64,000 nt of DNA from Mycoplana azooxidifex (GCF_014196765.1 NZ_JACIEE010000009.1:62001-126000); one strand, 5' to 3'. Numbered from the stretch's first letter, positions 1-7,846 are shown. Notes: generated by a model from the letters alone, not told the origin. Made by a program: numbers and translations.

Positions 1-421
1 GGGCACCGGCTGCACCGAGCTCGCCGCCATGGGCATGGCCGTGGAACAGGGCGAAGACGGCAACGATCGCTGCGGAGGCTGAGGTGTCGAGGCGGACGGC
101 CATGGCGACCAGCAGGCCGAGTGCCACGACGGAGGCCAGGATCACCGGCTCGACGAATGGCAGGGACACGCCCGCGACCGCAAGGCCGAAGCCGATCGCC
201 ATCATCGTCACGAAGGCGGCGGGCACCGCCCAGAGCGCGCGGCCGCCGATCTGGACCGCCCAGAGGCCGACGGCGACCATGACCAGGATATGGTCGAGGC
301 CGAACAGCGGGTGGGAGAGGCCCGCCATCAGGGAGCCGTGCTCCTGCGGATCGAGATGGGCGAAGGCGGGTGCTGTGGATACGACGGTGAGGCCGATCGC
401 AAGCAGGGTGCGTCTGATCAT
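1..421 (-). CDS. HupE/UreJ family membrane protein (C-terminus beyond window)
   Basis: The minus strand is open from an ATG at 421 to the window edge, giving 140 residues without a stop. It begins with a signal-peptide-like stretch ending in AFAH, followed by the family signature HPLFGLDHILVMVAVGLWA, further hydrophobic segments and a second conserved motif FALFHGHAHGGE. HupE/UreJ proteins are small polytopic membrane proteins rich in histidine near membrane segments and are associated with nickel supply to hydrogenase or urease; the actual substrate here is inferred from family only. The gene is divergent from the ClpP-like gene at 715. The last part of the protein lies outside the window, so neighbours such as urease genes cannot be checked. 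Confidence 0.85.
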   Translation of the reverse strand, partial: MIRRTLLAIGLTVVSTAPAFAHLDPQEHGSLMAGLSHPLFGLDHILVMVAVGLWAVQIGGRALWAVPAAFVTMMAIGFGLAVAGVSLPFVEPVILASVVALGLLVAMAVRLDTSASAAIVAVFALFHGHAHGGELGAAGA

Positions 422-643
422 GGTGTCCCCGATGATGGTCCGACCTGGGAGGCGGCCGGGCGTTTCGTCAATACAATCGGCATCCTAGGGGTGCAGGATA
501 GGGAGTCCATACGTAAATATACGCAGAGCGGATGCGGCCCCCGCGGCTCGGGCCTGGTCCGGGGCCTGCCGCGTGCGCCCGGCATTTACCCTTTTTGCCG
601 TTGCCTCTCCCGCCCTCTATCGCCCCATTGGCGTTTTGTTGCA

Positions 644-672
644 TTGTCTTGGCCACTGAGTCGCATTATCTG
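644..672 (+). promoter_or_regulatory. Possible sigma70-type promoter of the ClpP-like gene
   Basis: TTGTCT at 644-649 and TATCTG at 667-672 are separated by 17 bases and lie about 40 bases before the start at 715. Both boxes are only partial matches, so this is a weak candidate. Confidence 0.3.
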
Positions 673-714
673 ACTGCGGCAAGACCTATGAGACAACAGG
701 CGGAGAGTTGCCCG

Positions 715-1293
715 ATGAGCGACGAAGAAGAGAAAAAGACCGAGCTGCCGCTCGGCAAGGAAACCGAGGCGAACCTTTTCAAGTCGCGCTCGATCTTCAT
801 CTATGGCGGCATCACCCAGGAGCTGGCGCAGAAGGTCAACTCGCAGCTCGTGGCGCTCGCCGCCGCCAGCGACGAAGACATCCGCATCTTCGTCAACTCG
901 CCGGGCGGCCACGTCGAATCCGGCGACAGCATCCACGACATGATCAAGTTCATCAAGCCGAAGGTCTGGATGATCGGCACCGGCTGGGTCGCTTCCGCCG
1001 GCGCGCTGATCTTCGTTGCAGCGCCGAAGGAGCGTCGTGTCTGCCTGCAGAACACGCGCTTCCTGTTGCACCAGCCGTCCGGCGGCACGCGCGGCATGGC
1101 CTCTGACATCGAGATTCAGGCGCGAGAGATCATCAAGATGAACGAGCGCCTGAACCGTATTTTTGCGGATGCCACCGGCCAGCCGATCGAGAAGATCGCC
1201 AAGGACACGGACCGCGACTACTGGCTGTCTGCCAAGGACGCCATCGAGTACGGCCTCGTCTCGAAGGTGATCACCTCGCAGAGCGACATCTGA
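715..1293 (+). CDS. clpP: ClpP-family ATP-dependent protease proteolytic subunit
   Basis: 192 residues, the usual ClpP length. The Ser-His-Asp triad is visible as Ser94 in GWVASAGA, His119 in FLLHQPSGG and Asp168 in [18 protein letters not shown]. ClpP forms a double-ring barrel that degrades unfolded or tagged proteins delivered by ClpA or ClpX. No Clp ATPase gene is adjacent, and the charged N-terminus ([10 protein letters not shown]) differs from the classical E. coli form, so this is probably one of the additional ClpP paralogs common in rhizobia. The ATG at 715 is preferred over an in-frame ATG at 688 because GGAGAG lies just in front of it. A strong terminator follows the gene. A ClpS-type adaptor gene is found far away at 38980. 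Confidence 0.93.
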   Translation: MSDEEEKKTELPLGKETEANLFKSRSIFIYGGITQELAQKVNSQLVALAAASDEDIRIFVNSPGGHVESGDSIHDMIKFIKPKVWMIGTGWVASAGALIFVAAPKERRVCLQNTRFLLHQPSGGTRGMASDIEIQAREIIKMNERLNRIFADATGQPIEKIAKDTDRDYWLSAKDAIEYGLVSKVITSQSDI

Positions 1294-1319
1294 TCTTCGC
1301 ACTGAGGCGACCGACATCG

Positions 1320-1353
1320 AAGCCCTCCCGTTGCAACACGGGAGGGCTTCTTC
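1320..1353 (+). terminator. Rho-independent terminator after the ClpP-like gene
   Basis: An 11-bp stem AGCCCTCCCGT / ACGGGAGGGCT with a short loop is followed by TTCTTCGTTT. It lies about 27 bases after the stop codon and also sits before the convergent lipoprotein gene. Confidence 0.85.
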
Positions 1354-1389
1354 GTTTCGGGGCCTTGCGAAGATGCGAACCGTGTGGCG

Positions 1390-1587
1390 CTACCAGCCAG
1401 GGGTCGCCGGCGTCACTTCCATGCCCATCTGCCGGGCATAGACGCAGGAATCGTAGTTGTCGCTCATCGGGCCGAACCGACGGAAGCAGTAGCTGGTGGC
1501 ATCGAGCGTCTTCTGGCTCGGCGGGTTGGACTGGCAGCCGACCGAGACGACGGCCATGAGCGCCAGCAGGACGTAACGCAACTTCAT
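1390..1587 (-). CDS. Small lipoprotein, 65 residues
   Basis: A short N-terminal signal (MKLRYVLLALMAVVSVGC) ends in a lipobox-like VSVGC, so the mature protein should be lipid-anchored at Cys18 and only about 47 residues long. The mature part holds two further cysteines (in SYCFRRFG and DSCVYARQM), which could form a disulfide in the periplasm. GAGGG lies in front of the ATG at 1587. I do not recognise a named family. It is a single gene between two plus-strand genes, convergent with the ClpP-like gene. Function unknown. Confidence 0.75.
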   Translation of the reverse strand: MKLRYVLLALMAVVSVGCQSNPPSQKTLDATSYCFRRFGPMSDNYDSCVYARQMGMEVTPATPGW

Positions 1588-1675
1588 CGTCTCATTCCCT
1601 CAAGATGGCCGCCCGATCGGCGTCGCCAGCAGACTAATGCCCGCGGGTGCTTTTCACAAATCATCTTGCCGCGAC

Positions 1676-1704
1676 TTGCACGGTTCATGCTTCGCCGCTA
1701 TAAG
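1676..1704 (+). promoter_or_regulatory. Candidate sigma70 promoter of the leuA leader
   Basis: TTGCAC at 1676-1681 and TATAAG at 1699-1704 are separated by exactly 17 bases. Transcription would begin near 1711-1712, almost on the ATG of the leader ORF at 1712, so the leader could be read from a leaderless or nearly leaderless messenger. The promoter lies about 300 bases before leuA. Confidence 0.6.
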
Positions 1705-1711
1705 CCGGTCC

Positions 1712-1837
1712 ATGTCCAGGAGCGCAAGCATCATCGCCGATCGCATTTTCCGCAGCCGCGAGGCTGTGTCGGATCGTGCGCGCAGCTTCACCTCGCTCCT
1801 TCTTCTCGGCCTTACGCGCGGTTGCCGGGTCCTTTGA
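1712..1837 (+). CDS. Candidate leucine leader peptide upstream of leuA
   Basis: A 41-codon ORF ends in SFTSLLLLGLTRGCRVL, with four consecutive leucine codons (CTC CTT CTT CTC), then GGC CTT. Leader peptides rich in the end-product amino acid are the classic sign of ribosome-mediated attenuation, and leuA catalyses the first committed step of leucine synthesis. Translation could start at ATG 1712 or at an in-frame GTG giving a 23-residue peptide. The leucine codons (1802-1811) can pair with 1850-1859, which competes with the hairpin at 1836-1881. I see no clear U-tract terminator, so the mechanism is unresolved. The ORF is inferred from composition and position; translation is not shown. Confidence 0.55.
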   Translation: MSRSASIIADRIFRSREAVSDRARSFTSLLLLGLTRGCRVL

Positions 1838-1881
1838 GGAGCGCCCGGCGGCCGAAAAGCCCGCCGGCACAAGTGCTCCTC
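1836..1881 (+). promoter_or_regulatory. Hairpin after the leuA leader, part of a possible attenuator
   Basis: Outer arms GAGGAGC (1836-1842) and GCTCCTC (1875-1881) enclose inner arms CCGGCGG (1845-1851) and CCGCCGG (1861-1867). The structure begins on the leader stop codon. A competing pairing joins 1802-1811, the leucine codons, to 1850-1859 with 9 of 10 matches. Mutually exclusive structures overlapping the regulatory codons are expected of an attenuator. No run of T follows, so Rho-independent termination at this hairpin is doubtful. Confidence 0.45.
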
Positions 1882-2002
1882 GCATCACCCATTTCGTAAA
1901 TCAGACCCGCCCGGTTCCAAGGGCAGCTTTCGCCGTCGCCAAGCGCAGTACGTTCCGCTATGAGGCTGCAGGCGAGAGCCCGGGATGAGAAGAGACAGGC
2001 AC

Positions 2003-3709
2003 ATGAGCGACATCCACACCTCCAAGCAAGGCATGCCGAACGCGGCTGCAAAGTATCAGCCCTATCCGCAGGTGAGCATCCCCGATCGCACCTGGCCCGG
2101 CAAGACGATCACGCAGGCGCCGATCTGGTGCTCGGTGGACCTGCGCGACGGCAACCAGTCGCTGGTCAATCCGATGGGCCACGATCGCAAGGCCCGCATG
2201 TTCCAGCTCCTGCTGGACATGAACTTCAAGGAGATCGAGATCGGCTTTCCGTCCGCCTCGCAGACGGACTTCGATTTCGCCCGCTGGTGCGTCGAGCAGG
2301 GTAACGTGCCCGACGACGTATCGCTGCAGGTGCTCGTCCAGTGCCGGCCGGAGCTGATCACCCGCACCTTCGAGGCGCTGGAGGGCGCAAAGCGCCCGAT
2401 CATCCATTTCTACAATTCCACCAGCGAGTTGCAGCGCCGCGTCGTGTTTGCAAAGGACGTGCACGGCATCAAGCAGATCGCCACCGATGCCGCCGAGATG
2501 ATCATGGACATGGCCGCCAAGGCGGGCGGTGACTACCGGTTCGAGTATTCGCCGGAGAGCTTCACCGGCACCGAACTGGAGGTCGCGCTGGAGATCTGCA
2601 ATGCGGTGACTGCGATCGTTCGGCCGACACCGGACAACAAGCTGATCATCAACCTGCCGTCCACCGTCGAGATGGCGACGCCGAACGTCTATGCCGACCA
2701 GATCGAATGGATGTGCCGCAACCTCGACAACCGCGAGAACCTGATCATCTCGCTGCATCCGCATAACGACCGGGGCACCGGCATCGCCGCCACCGAACTC
2801 GGCCTGATGGCGGGTGCGGACCGCGTCGAGGGCACGCTGTTCGGCAACGGCGAGCGCACCGGCAACGTCGACGTCGTCACGCTGGCGCTGAACATGTACA
2901 CGCAAGGGGTCGACCCGGAACTCGACTGCTCCGATATCGAGCGCGTCAAGGCGGTGTACGAATATTCGAACGAGATGGTCATCCCGGATCGCCATCCCTA
3001 CGTGGGCGAACTGGTCTACACGGCTTTCTCCGGCTCGCACCAGGATGCGATCAACAAGGGCATGAAGGCGATCAAGACGTCCAACAAGTCGCTCTGGGAG
3101 GTGCCCTACCTGCCGATCGATCCGCAGGACGTCGGGCGCACCTACGAGGCGATCATCCGCATCAACTCGCAGTCGGGCAAGGGCGGCATCGCCTATATCC
3201 TGCAGCAGGACCACGGCATCAACCTGCCGCGCAACCTGCAGGTGGAATTCCGCGAGGACATCCAGCGCATCACCGACGAGGAGGGCGTGGAGGTGCCGTC
3301 GAAGCGCATCTACGAGCGCTTCCTCGAGCGCTACGTGACGCAGCCCGACGCGCGCCTGCGCTTCGTCGACCACCACACCTATCCCGACACCGCCCACAAG
3401 GGCGTGCGCATCGTCGCAGCCGAGATCACCGACCGCGGCGAGACCAAGCGGATCGAGGGGCAGGGCACCGGGCCGATCGACGGCTTCATCCACGCGCTTT
3501 CGATCTATACGGGTGTCGAGATGTCGGTGGTGGACTATTCCGAGCATTCGCTGCAGCGCGGCTCGAATGCGGCCGCCATCGCCTATGTCGAGATCGCCTA
3601 TCCGGGCGGAAAGCTGTTCGGCGTCGGTATCAACACCAACATCGTCACCGCTTCGCTCGAAGCGATCGTTTCCGCCGCCAACCGCGTGCTGGAGGAAACG
3701 GGCCGCTGA
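2003..3709 (+). CDS. leuA: 2-isopropylmalate synthase
   Basis: 568 residues, of the long form with a C-terminal regulatory domain. LeuA condenses acetyl-CoA with 2-oxoisovalerate, the first step of leucine synthesis, in the cytoplasm. The N-terminal TIM-barrel begins with the substrate motif WCSVDLRDGNQSLVNPM and contains the metal-binding HPHNDRGTG and the GNGERTGNVD loop; the C-terminal part (after about residue 430) is the leucine-binding allosteric domain. Start at ATG 2003 matches the family N-terminus (MSDIHTSKQGMPNAAAKYQP). It stands alone, far from leuBCD, behind a 300-base region with a promoter and a leucine-rich leader ORF, and is followed by a terminator. Confidence 0.97.
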   Translation: MSDIHTSKQGMPNAAAKYQPYPQVSIPDRTWPGKTITQAPIWCSVDLRDGNQSLVNPMGHDRKARMFQLLLDMNFKEIEIGFPSASQTDFDFARWCVEQGNVPDDVSLQVLVQCRPELITRTFEALEGAKRPIIHFYNSTSELQRRVVFAKDVHGIKQIATDAAEMIMDMAAKAGGDYRFEYSPESFTGTELEVALEICNAVTAIVRPTPDNKLIINLPSTVEMATPNVYADQIEWMCRNLDNRENLIISLHPHNDRGTGIAATELGLMAGADRVEGTLFGNGERTGNVDVVTLALNMYTQGVDPELDCSDIERVKAVYEYSNEMVIPDRHPYVGELVYTAFSGSHQDAINKGMKAIKTSNKSLWEVPYLPIDPQDVGRTYEAIIRINSQSGKGGIAYILQQDHGINLPRNLQVEFREDIQRITDEEGVEVPSKRIYERFLERYVTQPDARLRFVDHHTYPDTAHKGVRIVAAEITDRGETKRIEGQGTGPIDGFIHALSIYTGVEMSVVDYSEHSLQRGSNAAAIAYVEIAYPGGKLFGVGINTNIVTASLEAIVSAANRVLEETGR

Positions 3710-3733
3710 GCCGACACGACCTGACGCTTCGCT

Positions 3734-3768
3734 GGCCGCTCCGCAAGACGGGGCGGCCTTGTCGTTTT
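3734..3768 (+). terminator. Terminator after leuA
   Basis: Stem GGCCGCTCCG / CGGGGCGGCC (one G-T pair) with loop CAAGA, followed by TTGTCGTTTTC. It lies 25 bases beyond the leuA stop and before the convergent anti-sigma gene. Confidence 0.75.
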
Positions 3769-3803
3769 CAGGGGACGGAAAAAGGCGGCCGCGCGGCGGC
3801 CGA

Positions 3804-4646
3804 TCAGATCATCCGGGCGACCGTGGCGGCCAGCGCGTCGAGTTCGGGTTCCGACGACGGGCCGATGAAGGCGAAGGCTGCGTTGCGGTCTTGCCAGGAG
3901 ACGAGGCCGAGATCGTTGCGGATGACGGTGGCGGGTTCCGTGCGCGCCTCCACGGCATCGCCCCTCTGGAAGCAGACCGCGAAGACATGGCCGTCGATAT
4001 CGCGGTAGATCAGTTGTCCCGTCGGCTGGCCGCCGGCGACGAGAAGGCGCGCGCCCTCGAAGGTAAGGCCGTTGTCGCTGAGATCGGGAATGGTGAAATC
4101 GACGCCGATAGCGGTGGTCAGCCACTGGGTGATGTGCTGGCTTTCGGTGGCCGGCACCTCGACGAGATGGAGGGACTGGCGGGCATAGACGCGATGATAG
4201 TCGGCGATATCGTCCAGCCAGTTGCGCGGTGCCGCGGTTTGCACTGCGGGCGCGGTCGGCGGCGGCTTCCAGATCCCGAGGAGATAGCCCGCCCCTGCGC
4301 CGGCGACGATGAGAGCCAGTCCAGCCGCCGCCAGCCGGGCGCGGCCGTCGCGCACTGGGGCTTCCTTCGGCGGCAGGCTCTTCAGCGCGGGGCCGCGCTC
4401 GTGCCCGCTGTCGATCGAGGCCTGCTTGATGCTGCGGACGAGGTCGAGGGGAACCGGTTCGTGCAGCATGTCCTCGAACGCCTTGCGGCCGAGATCGCTG
4501 CCGAGCTTGAGGCGGTTGAAGAGCGTGCGTGCCTTTTCGTCTCGCGCGAGGATTCCGTCGATTTCCCGCACCTCTGACTGCGTCAACTGTCCGTCCAGGT
4601 AGGCGGACAGGCGTACTTCCAGCGGTAGACCCTGCGTGCCTTCCAA
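3804..4646 (-). CDS. Membrane-anchored anti-sigma factor
   Basis: 280 residues with a cytoplasmic N-terminal helical region (about 1-100), one membrane segment (about 105-126, LAAAGLALIVAGAGAGYLLG) and a periplasmic C-terminal domain. It follows the ECF sigma gene with a 3-base gap on the same strand, the normal arrangement for a sigma and its inhibitor. The HxxxCxxC zinc motif of ZAS-type anti-sigma factors is absent. The start is TTG at 4646: AGAAGGA at the end of the sigma gene gives the right spacing. Expected role: bind the sigma at the membrane and release it on an unknown periplasmic signal. Confidence 0.8.
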   Translation of the reverse strand: MEGTQGLPLEVRLSAYLDGQLTQSEVREIDGILARDEKARTLFNRLKLGSDLGRKAFEDMLHEPVPLDLVRSIKQASIDSGHERGPALKSLPPKEAPVRDGRARLAAAGLALIVAGAGAGYLLGIWKPPPTAPAVQTAAPRNWLDDIADYHRVYARQSLHLVEVPATESQHITQWLTTAIGVDFTIPDLSDNGLTFEGARLLVAGGQPTGQLIYRDIDGHVFAVCFQRGDAVEARTEPATVIRNDLGLVSWQDRNAAFAFIGPSSEPELDALAATVARMI

Positions 4647-4649
4647 AGC

Positions 4650-5168
4650 TCAGGTCCTTCTTTCTGTCTGTTCGGAGATCATGGCGGCGAGGCGTATGCG
4701 TGCGGTCGAAAGCCTGCTCATCACCGTGCCGATCGGAATCGCCAGGATATCCGCCGCCTCGCGGTAGCTGTGCCCTTCCACGTTGACGAGAAGGAACACG
4801 CTGGAGAGGCCCTCCGGCATGGTCATGATCATTCGGTGCAATTGCTTGGCGTAGACGGCCTTGTCGGCGGACGCCTCGATGTGCAGATCGTCCTGCTCGG
4901 CAAAATCGACAGTACCCGATCCCGTGCGGACTTTCCGTTTCCTGACCTCGTCCACCCAGAGGTTGCGGGTCATGGCATAGACCCAGCTTTCGAGCCGGCC
5001 TTCCCCGTTCCAGAGATGGCTGCGGGTGATAGCGCGCTCACAGGCTTCCTGGACGAGATCGTCTGCATCGCTGGCGTTTCTTGTCAACGTCATGGCAAAG
5101 CGACGCAATTTCGGCAGAAGACCAACCAATTCACGCCGGAATTCATTTGATTCTGCCGACTGACGCAT
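4650..5168 (-). CDS. ECF-type RNA polymerase sigma factor
   Basis: 172 residues with only regions sigma2 and sigma4. Region 2 contains RRFAMTLTRNASDADDLVQEA and the promoter-melting part WVYAMTRNLWVDEVRKRK; region 4 contains the helix-turn-helix GHSYREAADILAIPIGTVMS. GGAAGG precedes the ATG at 5168. It is the first gene of a two-gene operon with its anti-sigma factor. It is not the EcfG general-stress system, since no phyR or nepR gene is near. I could not find a convincing ECF-type promoter in the 250 bases upstream, so its regulon is unknown. Confidence 0.92.
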   Translation of the reverse strand: MRQSAESNEFRRELVGLLPKLRRFAMTLTRNASDADDLVQEACERAITRSHLWNGEGRLESWVYAMTRNLWVDEVRKRKVRTGSGTVDFAEQDDLHIEASADKAVYAKQLHRMIMTMPEGLSSVFLLVNVEGHSYREAADILAIPIGTVMSRLSTARIRLAAMISEQTERRT

Positions 5169-5364
5169 TGCCTTCCCAAGGGGACGTTCGAGATCCGGTC
5201 AATATTCACGGTGAGTGGTTGCCCTTCTGGTATGGAGCATCCACCCTTTGCTACGCAAGCTGAAACCGGCTCAGAATAGGGAGTTTCTGTGTCGGCGTTC
5301 AAGCCTGTCCTTTTGGGGAGGGGTGCCGCCCTGGGCCGGCGGCCTTGACGGCCTCCGGCCGAAG

Positions 5365-5394
5365 CCCTGCGGCGGGGGATCTTGTGCCGCAGGG
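5365..5394. repeat. Perfect 9-bp inverted repeat after the TPR gene
   Basis: CCCTGCGGC (5365-5373) and GCCGCAGGG (5386-5394) flank 12 bases, in the gap between the ECF sigma gene and the 3' end of the TPR gene. No T-run follows on either strand, so it may stabilise mRNA ends rather than terminate. Confidence 0.5.
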
Positions 5395-5418
5395 GAGCTG
5401 TACCGGGGAACCTATGCC

Positions 5419-6021
5419 TTAGTAGTGGCCGCGCTCGCCGCCCAGCGACTGCAGGAGCGACCGGTAGGCCCAGCTGTCCTCTCCGCCGCGGTCGCGGATT
5501 TCGACGAGCTGCACCCGGGCGCCCTGCACGTCGCCCTGTTCGATCAGGGCCTGGCCCATGTAGGATCGGGCAAGCACGTAGTTTTCGTCCGCCTGCAGGG
5601 CCTGGCGATAATATGCCATGGCCCGGTCCACCTGGCCGAGCTTGCGATAGGTGAAGCCGTAGTAGTTCAGGATGCGCGGGTCGTGCTGGTTTTCCGCCGC
5701 TTTCAGAGCCTCCAGCGCATGGCCGTACTGGCCGGCATAGGCGAATTCGCGGGCGGCTTCGTAGAGCATGTCATCGGGCGCGAGCTCGCTCTTCTTCTGC
5801 GCGCCGTTCTTGGCCTTGGAGTTCGACTTGATCTGCTGCGGCGTGAGGCACATCTTGCGGGCCGGGCTCCAGATCTTGCCGTTGGTGCAGGTGGTCGTCG
5901 TCTGCGTCGGCGTCGACGGCGAGCCGGACCCGCTGTCTGCCGCCAGCGCGGCTCCGGAGAGTGCAAGCGCGAGCGTCAGGGTTGCGGCGAAAGCGGGACG
6001 GGGGAACGGTCGAGCGGACAT
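5419..6021 (-). CDS. Exported tetratricopeptide-repeat protein
   Basis: 200 residues from ATG 6021, chosen because AAGGA lies about 8 bases in front; an ATG 15 bases further upstream is possible. A signal peptide runs to about residue 28 (TLALALSGAALAADS). A serine/threonine-rich linker and a small segment with two cysteines (TCTNGKIWSPARKMCLT) follow. The C-terminal half carries TPR units (ALEALKAAENQHDPRILNYY, AMAYYRQALQADENYVLARS). TPR domains hold protein-protein contacts, here in the periplasm. It is on the same strand as the ECF genes but upstream of them with a 250-base gap. Function unknown. Confidence 0.8.
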   Translation of the reverse strand: MSARPFPRPAFAATLTLALALSGAALAADSGSGSPSTPTQTTTTCTNGKIWSPARKMCLTPQQIKSNSKAKNGAQKKSELAPDDMLYEAAREFAYAGQYGHALEALKAAENQHDPRILNYYGFTYRKLGQVDRAMAYYRQALQADENYVLARSYMGQALIEQGDVQGARVQLVEIRDRGGEDSWAYRSLLQSLGGERGHY

Positions 6022-6135
6022 CTGCCATCCTTCCATGGATTGTCGATGAGGAAGGATACGCCAAGCCTTGCGCGGTCGTGAGGGCCAACGCGCATCCTGC
6101 AGCTTAGACGCCGCGGGCAGGCCCTTTATTCCCCC

Positions 6136-7050
6136 TTATTCCCCGGGCTGGAAGCGGGTGGTCTCGGCCAGCAGCACATCGGTGCCGTACTGGTCCAGCT
6201 CGTAGCGCTCGCGCAGGAGGTTCCAGTGGCCGGGACCGCCGGAGATGGAGAACATGTTGTAGCCCGCCGGCGGCTTGTGCCCGCCCGGTCCCTGCGAGGC
6301 CGACGCGATCCCCACCACCGGGACGGGCCCGGCCGCGGCCTTCAGCCAGTAGACCGTGTTGAGGTGGGTATGGCCATGCAGCACCAGTTCCGCGCCGCCG
6401 GACGAGATGGTGGCGGCGAAGCGGCGGATGCCGATCATCCGCTTGTGGAAAGAGGTGGCGCCGTCGATGGGGGGATGGTGGATCATGACGACGCGGAACA
6501 GGCCGGCCTCGCCGGCGGCCCGCAGGAGATTGACGGTCTCGCGCGCCTGGCGCCGGCCGAAGTATCCGCTCGCCGCGAAAGGGGGCGTGGCCACCGCCGT
6601 GGAACAGCCGATGATGGCGACGTTGTCGCGCACGCGCAGATAGGGAAAGACGTGGAAATCCTCGTCCCAGCCGGACGGGGCGTTGTCGCCGCGCATATAG
6701 GCGTACCAGCCCTTGGTCGAGCGCTCGTAGGCGCCGGGAACATAGGCATCGTGGTTTCCCGGAACGACAGAGACGTTCTCCGGCCTGCCGATCTCCTCCA
6801 GCCATTTCGCCACGGTGTCGATCTCGATCCGGGCGGCGAGGTTGACGAGGTCGCCGGTGATAGCGAGATGGTCCGGATCGCGACGCTCGATGTCGTTCAT
6901 CACGATGTCGAGGGTGTTGGCAAAGAGATGGCGGCGCCGGTTGCGATGCCAGTTGACGAAACCGGTGATTCGCTTCGATGCCAGTTCCAGGATGGTGAGG
7001 GCGGGCAGGGGGCCCAGATGGATGTCGGAAATATGCGCGAGACGGAACAT
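6136..7050 (-). CDS. Calcineurin-like metallophosphoesterase
   Basis: 304 residues. All blocks of the family are present: AHISDIHLG near the N-terminus, GDLVN, GNHDAY, IHHPP and GHTH, which together bind a dinuclear metal centre. The enzymes hydrolyse phosphomono- or diesters; the substrate cannot be told from the motifs. There is no signal peptide, so it is probably cytoplasmic. Start at ATG 7050 puts the first metal motif at residue 5-10; a TTG three codons upstream is less likely. It is a single gene beside a rhizobial-style palindromic repeat. Confidence 0.88.
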   Translation of the reverse strand: MFRLAHISDIHLGPLPALTILELASKRITGFVNWHRNRRRHLFANTLDIVMNDIERRDPDHLAITGDLVNLAARIEIDTVAKWLEEIGRPENVSVVPGNHDAYVPGAYERSTKGWYAYMRGDNAPSGWDEDFHVFPYLRVRDNVAIIGCSTAVATPPFAASGYFGRRQARETVNLLRAAGEAGLFRVVMIHHPPIDGATSFHKRMIGIRRFAATISSGGAELVLHGHTHLNTVYWLKAAAGPVPVVGIASASQGPGGHKPPAGYNMFSISGGPGHWNLLRERYELDQYGTDVLLAETTRFQPGE

Positions 7051-7210
7051 GGCTTTCAATAGACCAAGTTGGATCGCGAGGGAAATGCCGGATGCGCGGA
7101 TTAGTTGCGGAGATGGAAGTCGGGCCGCGCATCGCGCGTGGACAAGGAAGGTGGTTCGCCCGCGCGCCTTGATTCCGGCACGGTCGGCGATGAAGCGTAT
7201 GTGATGGAGC

Positions 7211-7316
7211 AGCTAAAAGCGCGTCGCGAACCTTCGGGTTCGCTTTATGCGCTTTAAGCTCTTGTTTTTTCGCATGTCGTTGTCGCAAAACCGCTGCACA
7301 CTTTTGCGCGACATGC
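7211..7316. repeat. Bipartite palindromic intergenic element, RIME-like
   Basis: Two large hairpins lie side by side in 106 bases. The first (7211-7260) has arms AGCTAAAAGCGC and GCGCTTTAAGCT around a second stem GCGAACC-TTCG-GGTTCGC. The second (7272-7316) has arms GCATGTCG / CGACATGC and CGCAAAA / TTTTGCG. Short intergenic mosaic elements made of two palindromes are known from rhizobia (RIME); the size and layout fit, but assignment to that family is by resemblance. It ends just before the ribosome binding site of the Nudix gene and so would be transcribed in its leader. Confidence 0.6.
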
Positions 7317-7332
7317 TTTGGAGAGGATCGGC

Positions 7333-7824
7333 ATGCAGAGCGAACGGCCGCCGGAGAAGCGGAACCTGTGGGCGCGACTGGTGACGCGCGTGGTGCACGG
7401 CTATTTCGCCTATGCCCGCGGCATGACGCTCGGGGTGCGCGCGGCCTGCTTCGACGCCGAGGGCCGAGTCTTCCTCGTGCGCCACAGCTACGTGCCCGGC
7501 TGGCATCTTCCGGGTGGCGGGGTGGAGCGGCGCGAGACGGCGCTGCAGGCTCTTGCGAAGGAGATGCGGGAGGAAGGCAATCTTTCCGCCGGCGATCCGC
7601 CGCAGCTGTTCCACGTCTATTTCAACCGGGGCACCAGCAAGCGCGACCATGTGATCTTCTACGTCTGCCGGAACGTGCGCCAGAGCGCGCCGAAGATGGC
7701 CGATCGCGAGATCGTGGAGGCGCAGTTCTTCGCACCCGGCGCGCTGCCGCCCGGAACGACGCCGGCGACGCGGCGCCGGCTGGAGGAAGTGGCCGGCCGC
7801 GCGGCGCCGGCCGACCACTGGTAG
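7333..7824 (+). CDS. Nudix-family hydrolase with a variant Nudix box
   Basis: 163 residues. The Nudix box reads GGVERRETALQALAKEMREEGNL, split here as GGVERRETALQ plus ALAKEMREEGNL: the first G, the following E and the EE pair are conserved, but the canonical RE is KE and the glycine after the EE pair is displaced (EEGNL instead of EExGL). Nudix enzymes cleave nucleoside diphosphates linked to a group X. GGAGAGG precedes the ATG at 7333. It is convergent with the glutathionyl-hydroquinone reductase gene, with no operon partner. Confidence 0.85.
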   Translation: MQSERPPEKRNLWARLVTRVVHGYFAYARGMTLGVRAACFDAEGRVFLVRHSYVPGWHLPGGGVERRETALQALAKEMREEGNLSAGDPPQLFHVYFNRGTSKRDHVIFYVCRNVRQSAPKMADREIVEAQFFAPGALPPGTTPATRRRLEEVAGRAAPADHW

Positions 7825-7846
7825 GGCTCGCGCCGGCGCGGGTGGA

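Noticed and set aside
1958-3547. 529-codon frame antisense to leuA
   Set aside because: The leuA protein is unmistakable on the plus strand; the antisense product is His/Asp/Arg-rich and unlike any family.
5169-5418. ECF-type autoregulatory promoter before the sigma gene
   Set aside because: I looked for a GGAAC-like -35 with a CGT-type -10 at 16-17 bases and found no convincing pair.
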